Program-made: the position numbers and the translations under genes
Part shown: piece by piece, positions 1-8,642 of the stretch
How positions within the stretch are numbered: position 1 is the stretch's first letter
How the letters are laid out: every line of letters begins with the position of its first letter
The notes under the pieces: model-generated
What the model was told of the DNA's origin: nothing
What the model saw: the letters and a program-made list of their open reading frames with translations, nothing else
Database searches by the model: none
Assembly: GCF_003399645.1 (NCBI RefSeq)
Contig: NZ_NBXD01000024.1
Coordinates: 186,001 to 250,000 of the forward strand
From: Subtercola boreus
GTDB lineage: Bacteria > Actinomycetota > Actinomycetes > Actinomycetales > Microbacteriaceae
Direction of reading: 5' to 3'
DNA: 64,000 nt

Positions 1-474
1 CCAGAGGCTCTGTTCGGCGCCGTTCCGGCCCAGCCCGGTGTCGAGCTTGAGGTGCACCCGGGCCGGTTGCTGCGCGGCCCCGCCCTCTCCGGCTTCCCGC
101 AGGCCCGCCGCCACCCGCAGCCCCGCCGCCGCCACCGCGTCGAGCTGCGCGACCGAGCTCACCCCCACATCGATCGAGTGGGCGACAGCACGGTCGAACG
201 ACGCCTGCGGCGAGTGCAGCCACGCCAGCACCGGAACCGACAGTCCGGCGTCGCGAAGCGCCACCGCCTCATCGACATCGGCCACGCCGAGCCACGTCGC
301 ACCCGCCTCCACCGCCGCGCGGGCGACCTCCACCGCTCCATGCCCATAGGCGTTGGCCTTCACCACCGCCATTACCTCGGCACCGCCGACCAGCGCCGCC
401 ACCGTTCGCACGTTGTGCCGGATTGCCCCGAGGTCGACGGAGGCCAGCCGCAGGGGCTCCTCAGACGCGCTCAT
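1..474 (-). CDS. alr: Alanine racemase, C-terminal part cut by window edge
   Basis: PLP-dependent racemase that makes D-alanine for peptidoglycan. Only about the first 158 residues are in the window, and the reading frame runs off the left edge. Translation from ATG at 474 shows the PLP-lysine motif VVKANAYGHG near residue 37, followed by the alpha/beta-barrel start typical of the fold III family. Its ATG overlaps the acpS stop codon (ATGA), so the two are probably translationally coupled. It is the distal gene of a glmS-acpS-alr operon joining UDP-GlcNAc and D-Ala supply. The identification is firm from the motif; the rest of the protein cannot be assessed. Confidence 0.93.
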   Translation of the reverse strand, partial: MSASEEPLRLASVDLGAIRHNVRTVAALVGGAEVMAVVKANAYGHGAVEVARAAVEAGATWLGVADVDEAVALRDAGLSVPVLAWLHSPQASFDRAVAHSIDVGVSSVAQLDAVAAAGLRVAAGLREAGEGGAAQQPARVHLKLDTGLGRNGAEQSLW

Positions 475-875
475 CGCCCGCCCCGATCATCCGGAGCCTG
501 CACGGGCGACACCAGAACCGCGCCCGCACCCTCGGCCACCACGAACGCGCACGCCGTATCGCCGTCGTGACTGAGCGACAGGTGCAGCGCCCCGATGCCG
601 TGCGCCTCCACCGCCTCGGCGGCTGACCCCGCCAGACGGAACGACGGTTTGCCGAGCGCATCGGTCACGACCTCCACGTCGTGCCACCGAAAACCGGTCG
701 GGTCGCCGACTGCCTTCACCAACGCCTCTTTCGCGGCAAATCGAGCGGCCAGCGACCGCAGCGACAGAGAGCGTTCGCTCTCAGCGAACAACCTCGGCGC
801 CAAGGCCGGCGTGCGCTGCAGCGAGCGCTCGAACCGGGGCACATCGACAATGTCGACGCCGACGCCGATGATCAC
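471..875 (-). CDS. acpS: Holo-[acyl-carrier-protein] synthase
   Basis: Transfers 4'-phosphopantetheine from CoA to the serine of acyl carrier protein. It has 134 residues, close to the usual size of about 120-130. The N-terminus MIIGVGVDIVDVPRFERSL carries the metal-binding Asp of the GxDxxxxxR pattern, and FAAKEALVKAVG near residue 47 is the second AcpS signature with the catalytic Glu-Ala-x-x-Lys. It lies 14 bp downstream of glmS and overlaps alr by 4 bp. The pairing of acpS with alr and glmS is a common actinobacterial arrangement. Confidence 0.95.
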   Translation of the reverse strand: MIIGVGVDIVDVPRFERSLQRTPALAPRLFAESERSLSLRSLAARFAAKEALVKAVGDPTGFRWHDVEVVTDALGKPSFRLAGSAAEAVEAHGIGALHLSLSHDGDTACAFVVAEGAGAVLVSPVQAPDDRGGR

Positions 876-889
876 GAACCGACCCCCCG

Positions 890-2737
890 CTACTCGACCG
901 TGACCGACTTGGCCAGGTTGCGCGGCTGGTCGACGTCGAGACCCTTGGCCGTGGCCAGCTCCATCGCGAAGATCTGCAGCGGAACGACGGCCAGCAGCGG
1001 CTCGAACAGCGCACCCGCCAGCGGAATCGGGATGACCTCGTCAGCGAACGGCAGCACGGCCGCATCGCCCTGCTCGGCGACGGCGAGGATGCGCGCACCC
1101 CGGGCCCGGATCTCCTGGATGTTCGAGACCACCTTAGCGTGCAGCGAGTTCGGGTCGCGCGGGCTCGGCACGATGACGAACACCGGCTGGCCCGGCTCGA
1201 TCAGGGCGATCGGGCCGTGCTTCAGCTCGCCGGCAGCGAATCCCTCGGCGTGGATGTAGGCCAGCTCCTTGAGCTTGAGGGCACCCTCGAGCGCCACGGG
1301 ATAACCGACGTGCCGGCCGAGGAAGAGCACGGCACGGGAGTCCGACATCCATTTCGCCAGCTCCTGGATGCGGGTGGAGGTCAGCAGCACCTGCTCGAGC
1401 TTCGCCGGAATGCCCGACAGCTCTTCCAGCGCCTCGGCGATGGCGGGCGCCGACAGCGTTCCACGAACCCGCGCCAGGTGCAGCCCGAAGAGGTAGAGCG
1501 CCGCGATCTGGGCGACGAAGGCCTTCGTCGACGCCACGGCGACCTCGGGGCCGGCGTGCGTGTAGATCACGGCATCCGACTCGCGCGCGATCGTCGCACC
1601 CTGCGTGTTGCAGATCGAGAGCGTCGCCGCTCCCGCCTCGATCGCGTACTTCACGGCCATCAGCGTGTCCATGGTCTCGCCCGACTGGCTGATCGACACG
1701 ACGAGGGTGCGGGGCGTCAGCACCGGCTCGCTGTACCGGAACTCGTGCGAGAGCTGCACCTCGACCGGGATGCGGGCCCACTTCTCGAGGGCGTACTTGC
1801 CGAGCATCCCGGCGTAGCTCGCCGTGCCGCAGGCGATGATGACGATGCGGTCGATGTCGGTCAACGCCTCTTCGAGCCCGGCCAGCTCGGGCAGTTCGAT
1901 GCGGTCGTGATGGATGCGCGTGCGCAGAGTGTTGGCGACCGCTTCGGGCTGCTCGCTGATCTCCTTCGCCATGAAGCTCGACCAGCCACCCTTCTCAGCG
2001 GCCGACGCATCCCACGACACCTGGAACTCGCTCGGGATCACCCTGGTGCCGAAGAAGTCGGTCACGAGAACGCTGTCGGGCGTGATGGTGACGATCTGGT
2101 CCTGTCCGATCGCCACGGCACGCTGGGTGTGCTCGACGAAGGCCGCGACATCCGATCCGAGGAAGTTCTCGCCGTCACCCAACCCGATGACGAGCGGAGA
2201 GTTGCGACGCGCCCCGACCACGACCAGGGGCTCGTCGCGGTGCAGGGCGAGAAGGGTGAACGCGCCCTCGAGGCGCACCACCACGCGACCCAGTGCTGCC
2301 GCGAGCCCGCCGCCGGCCTCGTATTCACGCCCGAGGAGCTTCGCAGCCACCTCGGTGTCGGTCTCGCTCTCGAAGGTGTAGCCGTCTGCGAGCAACTCGG
2401 CCCGCAGCTCGGCGAAGTTCTCGATGATGCCGTTGTGGATGAGCGCGAGCTTTCCGTCGCGGCTGAGATGCGGGTGCGCATTGACGTCGGTGGGCCCGCC
2501 GTGGGTCGCCCACCGGGTGTGACCGATACCCGTGGAACCGTCGGTGAGCGGTTCCGCGGCCAGGTCGTCCACCAGCACCTGCAGCTTGCCCGCGCGCTTC
2601 CGGGTGACGAGCTCACCCTCTTCGGTGATGATCGCCACCCCGGCGGAGTCGTAGCCGCGGTACTCGAGTCGCCGGAGTCCGCCGAGCAGAACCTCCAGGC
2701 TTTTTGGTCGTCCGACGTAGCCCACGATTCCACACAT
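890..2737 (-). CDS. glmS: Glutamine--fructose-6-phosphate aminotransferase (isomerizing)
   Basis: Makes glucosamine 6-phosphate from fructose 6-phosphate and glutamine, the first step to UDP-GlcNAc. The start at 2737 was chosen over an in-frame upstream codon because the mature enzyme must expose Cys immediately after Met ([10 protein letters not shown]), the N-terminal nucleophile of the glutaminase domain. The product has 615 residues, the normal length. Residues about 1-230 are the class II glutaminase domain; two SIS sugar-isomerase domains follow ([13 protein letters not shown] near residue 350), and the C-terminus ends NLAKSVTVE, typical of GlmS. It is divergent from coaA with only 44 bp between starts. 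No glmS ribozyme is visible, nor expected in Actinobacteria. Confidence 0.98.
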   Translation of the reverse strand: MCGIVGYVGRPKSLEVLLGGLRRLEYRGYDSAGVAIITEEGELVTRKRAGKLQVLVDDLAAEPLTDGSTGIGHTRWATHGGPTDVNAHPHLSRDGKLALIHNGIIENFAELRAELLADGYTFESETDTEVAAKLLGREYEAGGGLAAALGRVVVRLEGAFTLLALHRDEPLVVVGARRNSPLVIGLGDGENFLGSDVAAFVEHTQRAVAIGQDQIVTITPDSVLVTDFFGTRVIPSEFQVSWDASAAEKGGWSSFMAKEISEQPEAVANTLRTRIHHDRIELPELAGLEEALTDIDRIVIIACGTASYAGMLGKYALEKWARIPVEVQLSHEFRYSEPVLTPRTLVVSISQSGETMDTLMAVKYAIEAGAATLSICNTQGATIARESDAVIYTHAGPEVAVASTKAFVAQIAALYLFGLHLARVRGTLSAPAIAEALEELSGIPAKLEQVLLTSTRIQELAKWMSDSRAVLFLGRHVGYPVALEGALKLKELAYIHAEGFAAGELKHGPIALIEPGQPVFVIVPSPRDPNSLHAKVVSNIQEIRARGARILAVAEQGDAAVLPFADEVIPIPLAGALFEPLLAVVPLQIFAMELATAKGLDVDQPRNLAKSVTVE

Positions 2738-2781
2738 GGTTCCGATTTTACAGGGGCGGCACCTCAGTTGAGGCACAATGG

Positions 2782-3741
2782 ATGCCTATGGTTGATTCAC
2801 GGTCGGCTCCAGCCCTGAGTCACACGACCCCCTATGTCGAGATCGACCGGGCCGACTGGGCCGCTCTGGCTCCCGGCACACCGCATCCGCTGCTCGAAAC
2901 CGAGATCGTGCAATTGCGCGGCCTCGGCGAGCCGCTCGACATGACGGAGGTCAGCGAGGTCTATCTCCCGCTCAGCCGGCTGCTCAACCTGTATGCCGCC
3001 GCCCGGCAGGGGCTGCACCGCTCGACAGCCGAGTTCCTCGGCGAGAGGGCGCGCCGAACCCCGTTCGTGATCGGCGTGGCCGGCTCCGTCGCGGTGGGCA
3101 AGTCGACCATCGCCCGGCTGCTGCGCGAGCTGCTCGCCCGGTGGGACGACACGCCGCGCGTCGAACTCGTCACCACCGACGGCTTCCTACTGCCGAATCA
3201 TGAGCTCAACCGCCTCGGCATCATGGACCGTAAGGGTTTTCCCGAGAGCTACGACCGCCGCGCGCTGCTTCGTTTCGTCAGCGCGGTGAAGAGCGGGGCC
3301 GAAGAGGTGCGCGCACCCTTCTACTCACACCTCAGCTACGACATCGTGCCGAACGCGCAGATCGTGGTGCGCCAGCCCGACATCCTCATCGTCGAGGGCC
3401 TGAACGTGTTGCAGCCACCGTCGCCCAGTCACCGCCTCGCCGTCAGCGACCTCTTCGACTTCACGATCTACGTGGATGCCCGAACCTCCGACATCGCACA
3501 CTGGTACGAAGAGCGCTTCCTCGCCCTGCAGCGCGGGGCCTTCGCGAACCCGAGCTCCTACTTCCACCGCTATTCGAGCCTCACCGAAGACGAGGCGAGG
3601 CGCACCGCCCACTCGATCTGGGCATCCATCAACCAGCCGAACCTCGAGCAGAACGTGCTGCCCACCCGTTCGCGGGCGACCCTCGTGCTGCGCAAGGGCG
3701 CGAACCACGCGGTCGACCGCGTACTCGTACGCAAACTCTGA
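2782..3741 (+). CDS. coaA: Type I pantothenate kinase
   Basis: Phosphorylates pantothenate in the first step of CoA synthesis. It has 319 residues, close to the usual 310-320 of the type I (CoaA) P-loop family. The Walker A motif [12 protein letters not shown] lies near residues 95-106, and the conserved segment TTDGFLLPN follows. The ATG at 2782 is about 8 nt after a TTGAGG ribosome-binding sequence; an in-frame ATG at 2788 is an equally possible start. It is the only plus-strand gene here, divergent from glmS and convergent with glmM. It supplies CoA, the phosphopantetheine donor for the nearby AcpS. Confidence 0.97.
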   Translation: MPMVDSRSAPALSHTTPYVEIDRADWAALAPGTPHPLLETEIVQLRGLGEPLDMTEVSEVYLPLSRLLNLYAAARQGLHRSTAEFLGERARRTPFVIGVAGSVAVGKSTIARLLRELLARWDDTPRVELVTTDGFLLPNHELNRLGIMDRKGFPESYDRRALLRFVSAVKSGAEEVRAPFYSHLSYDIVPNAQIVVRQPDILIVEGLNVLQPPSPSHRLAVSDLFDFTIYVDARTSDIAHWYEERFLALQRGAFANPSSYFHRYSSLTEDEARRTAHSIWASINQPNLEQNVLPTRSRATLVLRKGANHAVDRVLVRKL

Positions 3742-3848
3742 CGCCGCCCGCCCCCGCAGCCCCGCCAGCCCCATCAGCCCCGCCCCTGCAGCCCCCGCAG
3801 CCCCGCCAGCTCCGCCCCCGCCCGCCCCGGCTCGCCCCACCCACCTGC
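3742..3848. other. C-rich low-complexity spacer after coaA
   Basis: The 107 bases after the coaA stop are a short-period C/G-rich stretch (repeats of CCCCGCAG and CCCCGCCAG type) with almost no T. No credible gene is present. It directly abuts the 62-nt palindromic repeat at 3851, as C-rich stretches also do at the two other copies. Confidence 0.6.
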
Positions 3849-3850
3849 GT

Positions 3851-3912
3851 GTGAGACACTTCCGGACTATCGAGACCGGCACGCGCGCCTCACATGTCCC
3901 GAACTGTCTCAC
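3851..3912. repeat. 62-nt palindromic repeat, copy 1 of 3
   Basis: Begins GTGAGACA, ends TGTCTCAC (8-bp perfect outer arms) and has a central inverted repeat around CGAGACCGGCAC/GCGCGCCTCA. The 12-nt segments between ends and centre are partly complementary (7 of 12 pairs). Two more copies of exactly 62 nt occur at 42893-42954 and 44024-44085. It sits between the convergent coaA and glmM genes, so it could also act as a bidirectional terminator, but there is no T-run. Confidence 0.8.
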
Positions 3913-4016
3913 GACAAGCCGCGCAGAGCGCGACGCGAGGGTGGCGAGACGAGAGGGCTCGGGTAGAGTCGCGGCTAGGGGGCGCGGCTAGAGCGCGGTG
4001 CGGCTAAAGGACGCGG

Positions 4017-5363
4017 CTAGAGGGCGAGGCGTTGCCGCACGACGTCGGCGAGGTGGCCGGCGACGCGGTCGGCGGTGCCCTGGTCGGCGGCCTCGACCAT
4101 CACGCGAACGAGCGGTTCGGTTCCGGATGCCCGGAGGAGCACCCGCCCGGTCTCCCCCAGCTCGACACCCGCTGCGGTCACGGCGGCATTGAGCACCTCG
4201 TCGGTGCTGGAGCGTTCGCGGTCGACGCCGGAGACATTGATGAGCGTCTGCGGGTACACCGTCATGACGCTCGCCAGCTCGGCGAGCGTCATGCCCGTAC
4301 CGGCCATGTGACTGGCCAGCTGCAACCCGGTGAGGATGCCGTCACCGGTGGTGGCGTAGTCGCCGAAGATGATGTGGCCGGACTGCTCGCCGCCGAGGTT
4401 GTACCCCTTGGCATTGATCGCCTCGAGCACGTACCGGTCGCCGACCTTGGTCTCGAGCATCCGGATGCCCTGCTCGGCCATGGCCTTCCGAAGACCGAGG
4501 TTGCTCATCACCGTGGCGACGAGGGTGCTCTCGACGAGCGCGCCCCGAGCATTCAGCGCGGTCGCGAGGATGGCCATGATCTGGTCGCCGTCGACGATGG
4601 TTCCGTTCGCGTCGACTGCCAGGCAACGGTCGGCGTCGCCATCGTGGGCGATGCCGAGGTCGGCACCATGGGCGACGACGGCGGCAGCAAGGCCCTCGAG
4701 GTGGGTCGACCCCACGCCGTCGTTGATGTTCTCGCCGTTGGGGTCATTGCCCATCACCGTGACGCGTGCGCCCGCGTCGGTGAAGACATCCGGAGACACG
4801 CCGGCGGCGGCGCCGTGGGCGCAGTCGAGCACCACGTGGATGCCGTCGAGCCGGTGCGGAAGCGTACCGAGCAGATGCACGACATAGCGGTCCTCGGCGT
4901 CGGCGAAGCGCCGGATGCGCCCGACGTTACCACCGAGCGGCACCAGGAACGGCTCGCCGAGGGCGGCCTCGATGGCCTCCTCGATCTCGTCGTCCAGCTT
5001 CTTGCCGCCGCGGGCGAAGAACTTGATGCCGTTGTCGGGAGCGGGGTTGTGCGAGGCCGAGATCATGCAGCCGAAATCGGCACCCAGGTCGGCCACGAGG
5101 TACGCGGCAGCGGGCGTCGGGATGACGCCCGCATCGAAGACGTCGACGCCCGAACTGGCAAAGCCGGCCGCGACCGCTGCGGCGATGAAATCACCGGAGG
5201 TACGCGGGTCTCGTGCGAGAACCGCGACGGGTCGTCGACCGGCTGCGCGAGCCTGGGCACCGAGGACCACCGCGGCGGCCTGGGCCACGCGAAGAGCCAG
5301 ATCTGCGGTCACATCTCTGTTCGCGAGCCCACGCACACCGTCGGTGCCGAAGAGGCGGGGCAT
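4017..5363 (-). CDS. glmM: Phosphoglucosamine mutase
   Basis: Interconverts glucosamine 6-phosphate and glucosamine 1-phosphate, the step after GlmS. It has 448 residues, normal for GlmM. Domain marks in order: FGTDGVRG at the N-terminus, the phosphoserine loop [15 protein letters not shown] near residues 100-114, the metal site DGDADRC near residue 242, the sugar-binding loop GGEQSGH, and the phosphate-binding [11 protein letters not shown] near the C-terminus. It lies 38 bp downstream of rpsI and is probably co-transcribed with rplM-rpsI. Confidence 0.98.
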   Translation of the reverse strand: MPRLFGTDGVRGLANRDVTADLALRVAQAAAVVLGAQARAAGRRPVAVLARDPRTSGDFIAAAVAAGFASSGVDVFDAGVIPTPAAAYLVADLGADFGCMISASHNPAPDNGIKFFARGGKKLDDEIEEAIEAALGEPFLVPLGGNVGRIRRFADAEDRYVVHLLGTLPHRLDGIHVVLDCAHGAAAGVSPDVFTDAGARVTVMGNDPNGENINDGVGSTHLEGLAAAVVAHGADLGIAHDGDADRCLAVDANGTIVDGDQIMAILATALNARGALVESTLVATVMSNLGLRKAMAEQGIRMLETKVGDRYVLEAINAKGYNLGGEQSGHIIFGDYATTGDGILTGLQLASHMAGTGMTLAELASVMTVYPQTLINVSGVDRERSSTDEVLNAAVTAAGVELGETGRVLLRASGTEPLVRVMVEAADQGTADRVAGHLADVVRQRLAL

Positions 5364-5401
5364 CTAGAAAGCCAGCACTGAAGCCAGAACGCGCGGGGCG
5401 T

Positions 5402-5887
5402 CTAGCGCTTGGAGAACTGAGGAGCCTTACGGGCCTTCTTGAGACCGGCCTTCTTGCGCTCCTTGACGCGCGCGTCGCGGCTCAGGAAGCCGGCCTTCTT
5501 CAGGGTCGCGCGGTTGTTCTCCTCGTCGATCTCGTTCAGGGCACGAGCGATGCCGAGGCGCAGTGCGCCGGCCTGGCCCGAGGGGCCGCCGCCCGAGATC
5601 TTCGCGATGACGTCGTAGCTGCCGAGCAGGTCGAGCAGCTTGAACGGGTCGTTGATCAGCTGCTGGTGCAACTTGTTCGGAAAGAAGTTCTCGAACTCCC
5701 GGCCGTTCACGACGATGGTGCCGGCTCCCGGCGTGAGGCGCACGCGGGCGATGGCCTGCTTGCGACGGCCGACGGCCGCACCGCCGACGCTCAGCACGGG
5801 GCGAGCAGCCTTCGGGGTCTCTTCGGTCGGGGTCTCGGTCGAGTAGCTCTCGGGAGCTACGTCAATCTGGTCTGCGATCTTCGCCAC
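5402..5887 (-). CDS. rpsI: 30S ribosomal protein S9
   Basis: Small-subunit head protein whose C-terminal basic tail reaches the P-site tRNA. It has 161 residues. The S9 core starts around residue 32 ([18 protein letters not shown]) and ends in the conserved [17 protein letters not shown]. The first 30 residues are a Thr/Glu-rich extension often seen in Actinobacteria. It follows rplM with a 42-bp gap. Confidence 0.98.
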   Translation of the reverse strand: MAKIADQIDVAPESYSTETPTEETPKAARPVLSVGGAAVGRRKQAIARVRLTPGAGTIVVNGREFENFFPNKLHQQLINDPFKLLDLLGSYDVIAKISGGGPSGQAGALRLGIARALNEIDEENNRATLKKAGFLSRDARVKERKKAGLKKARKAPQFSKR

Positions 5888-5929
5888 TTTTACTGGTCCT
5901 TTTTTATGAAGTCTGGTGACCGGCGGGCG

Positions 5930-6376
5930 CTACTGCGCGACCTGGTCGAAAATGTAGGGAACGGGCTGCTGCGCGGCGTGAGGGTGCTCAGAGCCCGTGT
6001 ACACCTTCAGCTTGGTCAGCTGGGCGCGGCCGAGGGAGTTCTTCGGCAGCATGCCGCGGATCGCCTTCTCGACGGCGCGGGTCGGGTTGGTCTCGAGCAG
6101 CTGGGTGTAGTTCATCGACGACAGGCCGCCCGGGTAGCCGGAGTGGCGGTAGGCGATCTTCTGGGCTGCCTTCGAGCCGGTCAGCACGACCTTGTCGGCG
6201 TTGATGATGACAACGAAGTCACCGCCGTCGAGGTGCGGGCTGAAGGTCGGCTTGTTCTTGCCACGAAGGATGATCGCGGCGTGGCTGGCCAGACGACCCA
6301 GCACGACGTCGGTCGCATCGATGATGACCCAGTTGCGAACGAGTTCGCTGACTTTCGGGGAATAGGTACGAGTCAC
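5930..6376 (-). CDS. rplM: 50S ribosomal protein L13
   Basis: Early-assembling large-subunit protein. The start is GTG at 6376, giving 148 residues that begin TRTYSPK, the usual L13 N-terminus and length. An open frame continues upstream but is not L13-like. Conserved blocks [27 protein letters not shown] and [12 protein letters not shown] are present. It is the first gene of rplM-rpsI-glmM and has a leader of about 140 nt. Confidence 0.97.
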   Translation of the reverse strand: MTRTYSPKVSELVRNWVIIDATDVVLGRLASHAAIILRGKNKPTFSPHLDGGDFVVIINADKVVLTGSKAAQKIAYRHSGYPGGLSSMNYTQLLETNPTRAVEKAIRGMLPKNSLGRAQLTKLKVYTGSEHPHAAQQPVPYIFDQVAQ

Positions 6377-6519
6377 AGTGATAGTGCTTTCTGATCGAAA
6401 TGAGGTGTTCGTGAATCCCACTCCGTGGCTGTTGCACTGCGAGAACCGCGAGGAACGCACCGGTGGAGGGCTCAACTTCGGGTGGCACAAGGGAATGCTG
6501 CACACCAAGGGTCGAGCTT

Positions 6520-6551
6520 AGCCTAGAGTCGGGCGTGACGCCAACTGTCAA
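6520..6551 (-). promoter_or_regulatory. Possible rplM promoter
   Basis: Reading the minus strand, a perfect -35 TTGACA (6551-6546) is followed by TAGGCT (6525-6520), resembling an actinobacterial -10. The spacing is 20 nt, longer than the optimum, so the -10 may be offset. It would give a leader of roughly 140 nt before the rplM GTG. Confidence 0.4.
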
Positions 6552-6579
6552 GCGCGTCTCGGTGCGGAGGAGGACGGCG

Positions 6580-7545
6580 ATGAAGCCTGCACGACCGCGC
6601 CGCACGTTCGTGCTTGTTGCCGCGCTGACCATCGCGGCCGTCTCCGCCGCGATCATCGGCGTGTTCGCCTCGTCGCAGACCGGCCAGCCGAGTGGACTCC
6701 GGCCGCCCTCCACCTCGATGCAGGCTGATCCTGTTCAGACGCATGTGCTTTCACCGAGCCCCACTACCGGTCCGCAATCGGGCTATGACGTCGTCGCCAT
6801 CCTCGGTCAGTCGAACGCGCAGGGTGCGGGCTACCCCAGCGATCCTGTTCTCGACGCCGGCAGGGAAGGCCTCGACCAATTCGCCGATAGCGGGCCCGAG
6901 GCGCAGTCAATCATCCCGGCCGTGGACTCGCTGTTCCACGTCAGCCAGTGGCTGTCGCCCACCGGCGCGGCGCGGGTCGGACCGGGCATGCAGTTCGGCA
7001 GGGACCTTCTCGGTGCAGAACCCTCTGACCGGCACGTTCTGCTCGTTCCCGCTGCGCAGGGCAGCACCTCGCTGACGGGCGATGCGGCGTACTCGTGGAA
7101 TCCGGCCGATACCACGGCCGCCGTGAACCTCTACACCAACGCCCTGTCGCAGATCGATCGCGCTCTCGCGCTGAACCCGGGGAACCGACTGGTGGCGGTC
7201 ATCTGGGCACAGGGCGAGTCCGATGCCGGCCTCACCACCGGCGCGATCTACCAATCCCGGCTGCTCAGCATCGTCGACGGTGTGCAGCAGCGATACGGTG
7301 CTGTGCCGTTCCTCATCGGCGGAATGGTTCCCGAATGGGTGCAGCGGGCCTCCGACCGCCAGTCGATCGCCGATGCTCTTGAATCGATGCCGGAGCTCCG
7401 AAGCTCTGTTCGTTACGTGCCGGGTGTCCCGGGTGAGAACCAGGATGACGCGCTCCACTACAGCGCCGCCGGTGCCCGCGCAATGGGTGACCGCTACTTT
7501 GCGGCGTTCAAGAGCTTCCCGGCGACGAATGCGCCGGCCGGCTGA
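6580..7545 (+). CDS. Secreted SGNH/SASA-type esterase (sialate O-acetylesterase-like)
   Basis: Probable exported carbohydrate esterase. The ATG at 6580 follows a GGAGGAGG ribosome-binding site and gives 321 residues. Residues 1-30 look like a signal peptide or membrane anchor (basic MKPARPRR, then a hydrophobic stretch). The SGNH-type catalytic blocks are visible: AILGQSNAQG near residue 77 (nucleophile Ser), IWAQGESDAG near residue 212, and DDALHYSAAGARAMG near residue 298 (catalytic His). This block pattern matches the SASA (PF03629-like) acetylesterases. The substrate is unknown. A second secreted protein gene follows 65 bp downstream on the same strand. Confidence 0.78.
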   Translation: MKPARPRRTFVLVAALTIAAVSAAIIGVFASSQTGQPSGLRPPSTSMQADPVQTHVLSPSPTTGPQSGYDVVAILGQSNAQGAGYPSDPVLDAGREGLDQFADSGPEAQSIIPAVDSLFHVSQWLSPTGAARVGPGMQFGRDLLGAEPSDRHVLLVPAAQGSTSLTGDAAYSWNPADTTAAVNLYTNALSQIDRALALNPGNRLVAVIWAQGESDAGLTTGAIYQSRLLSIVDGVQQRYGAVPFLIGGMVPEWVQRASDRQSIADALESMPELRSSVRYVPGVPGENQDDALHYSAAGARAMGDRYFAAFKSFPATNAPAG

Positions 7546-7548
7546 CCG

Positions 7549-7585
7549 TACAATATTTCCAGAGTGCATCTGGCTACGGATGCAC
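7549..7585 (+). promoter_or_regulatory. Possible -10 element and hairpin before the Ig-like gene
   Basis: TACAAT at 7549-7554 resembles a -10 hexamer, and GTGCATC/GATGCAC (7 bp, loop 8) forms a hairpin just downstream, before the GTG at 7611. No good -35 is seen. Confidence 0.3.
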
Positions 7586-7610
7586 CGACGGCTCCGGGGG
7601 GCGACGTATC

Positions 7611-8312
7611 GTGCAGAAGGTCAGGCAGCCGTGGTTCAGCCGCGTCGAACGACTGGTCATCCTCGCAACGACACTGTCGCTGGTCTCCGTGGCGGGCGGC
7701 ATAGTGCTCGACCGGGCCGGAGACTCCAATCCCCTCTCGTTCCTCGCTCCTCTCCAGACGTTCTCGAGCTCGACGAATCCCCTCATTCTGGGCGACCCGA
7801 TTGCCGCCTCGACCCTGACCGCGGTTCCCGGCACCTGGTCTCCCGAGCCTGAGCACTTCGACTACCGCTGGTTCTCCGAGGGTGCGCCGATCGACGGCGC
7901 CGATTCGTCCACGTATACGCTCACCGGATCCGATATCGGAAAGAAAGTCACCGTCGCGGTCACCGGCTCCAAAGACAACTACGAAGACCTCCCGCAGTCC
8001 AGCCTACCGACGGCCGATGTGCTGAGCGCGACGTTCTCAGCGACCCCGAGCCCCTCGATCATGGGGACCGCCCTGGTGGGAGCAACGCTCACCGCGGTCA
8101 CCGACGGATGGAGCCCGGAGCCCTCCTCCTTCAGCTATAAATGGTTCTCCGGCGGAGTGGCCGTGCAGGAGGGATCGCAGCCGACCTACACCGTCATTCC
8201 GACCGATGTCGGCAAGAAGATCACTCTCACCGTCACGGCCTTCTTGGACGGGTACACACCGGTGCCCAAGTCGAGCAAAGCCCTGCCGATCGTTCCCGCA
8301 CCCGACCAGTAG
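7611..8312 (+). CDS. Exported protein with two Ig-like repeats
   Basis: 233 residues from a GTG start. Residues about 14-34 form a hydrophobic segment (signal anchor). Two Ig-fold repeats of about 80 residues follow (about 52-133 and 140-222), each with the pattern G-x-x-L-T-A-V-x-x-W-S-P-E-P, Y-x-W-F-S, TYT, and D-x-G-K-K-x-T-V-x-V-T. This repeat class is widespread in secreted actinobacterial proteins. No catalytic domain is seen, so it is probably a cell-surface or adhesion-like module. Its tandem position after the SASA-type esterase suggests a joint cell-surface role (inference). Confidence 0.75.
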   Translation: MQKVRQPWFSRVERLVILATTLSLVSVAGGIVLDRAGDSNPLSFLAPLQTFSSSTNPLILGDPIAASTLTAVPGTWSPEPEHFDYRWFSEGAPIDGADSSTYTLTGSDIGKKVTVAVTGSKDNYEDLPQSSLPTADVLSATFSATPSPSIMGTALVGATLTAVTDGWSPEPSSFSYKWFSGGVAVQEGSQPTYTVIPTDVGKKITLTVTAFLDGYTPVPKSSKALPIVPAPDQ

Positions 8313-8330
8313 CAGCGGCGGGCTGCGATT

Positions 8331-8642
8331 TCAGAGTCGCCCCAGCCACACTCCTACAGAAAGGGCGTCGATGACGATGGCGATGGATGTCACGACAAGC
8401 GCGGCCCGGTATACCCAGGTCGCCGAGGCACGAGCGACGTACTCGGGCGCCAGGCGGGCTCGGGCATCCCCGACGGCGTAGATGGCCAGCAACGAGACAG
8501 CGATGGGCCCAGCGATCGCCCAGCCGATCACCGAGGCGGGAGGTCGAAAGTCGGCTGTCACCAGCGCTATGACCGAGACGACGGCGAGCAGAGCAGCCAC
8601 GATCGCCAGGCTCACCCGAGCCCTCACGGTCGAGTCGCTCAT
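8331..8642 (-). CDS. Small three-TM membrane protein, last gene of the FHA/kinase operon
   Basis: 103 residues from ATG at 8642, overlapping the stop of the FHA-ABC gene by 4 bp (ATGA), which decides the start. Three hydrophobic segments at about residues 9-29, 37-58 and 77-98. No family is recognised. The tight coupling suggests an accessory subunit of the FHA-ABC transporter (inference). Confidence 0.75.
   Translation of the reverse strand: MSDSTVRARVSLAIVAALLAVVSVIALVTADFRPPASVIGWAIAGPIAVSLLAIYAVGDARARLAPEYVARASATWVYRAALVVTSIAIVIDALSVGVWLGRL

Noticed and set aside
1139-2818. Long plus-strand open frame opposite glmS
   Set aside because: Antisense shadow: high third-position GC of glmS leaves the opposite frame free of stops; the composition is Arg/Gly/Asp-rich with no motif.
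3851-3912. Repeat copy 1 as a plain Rho-independent terminator
   Set aside because: It lies between convergent genes, but lacks a T-run on either strand and shares ends and centre with two copies elsewhere, so termination alone does not explain it.
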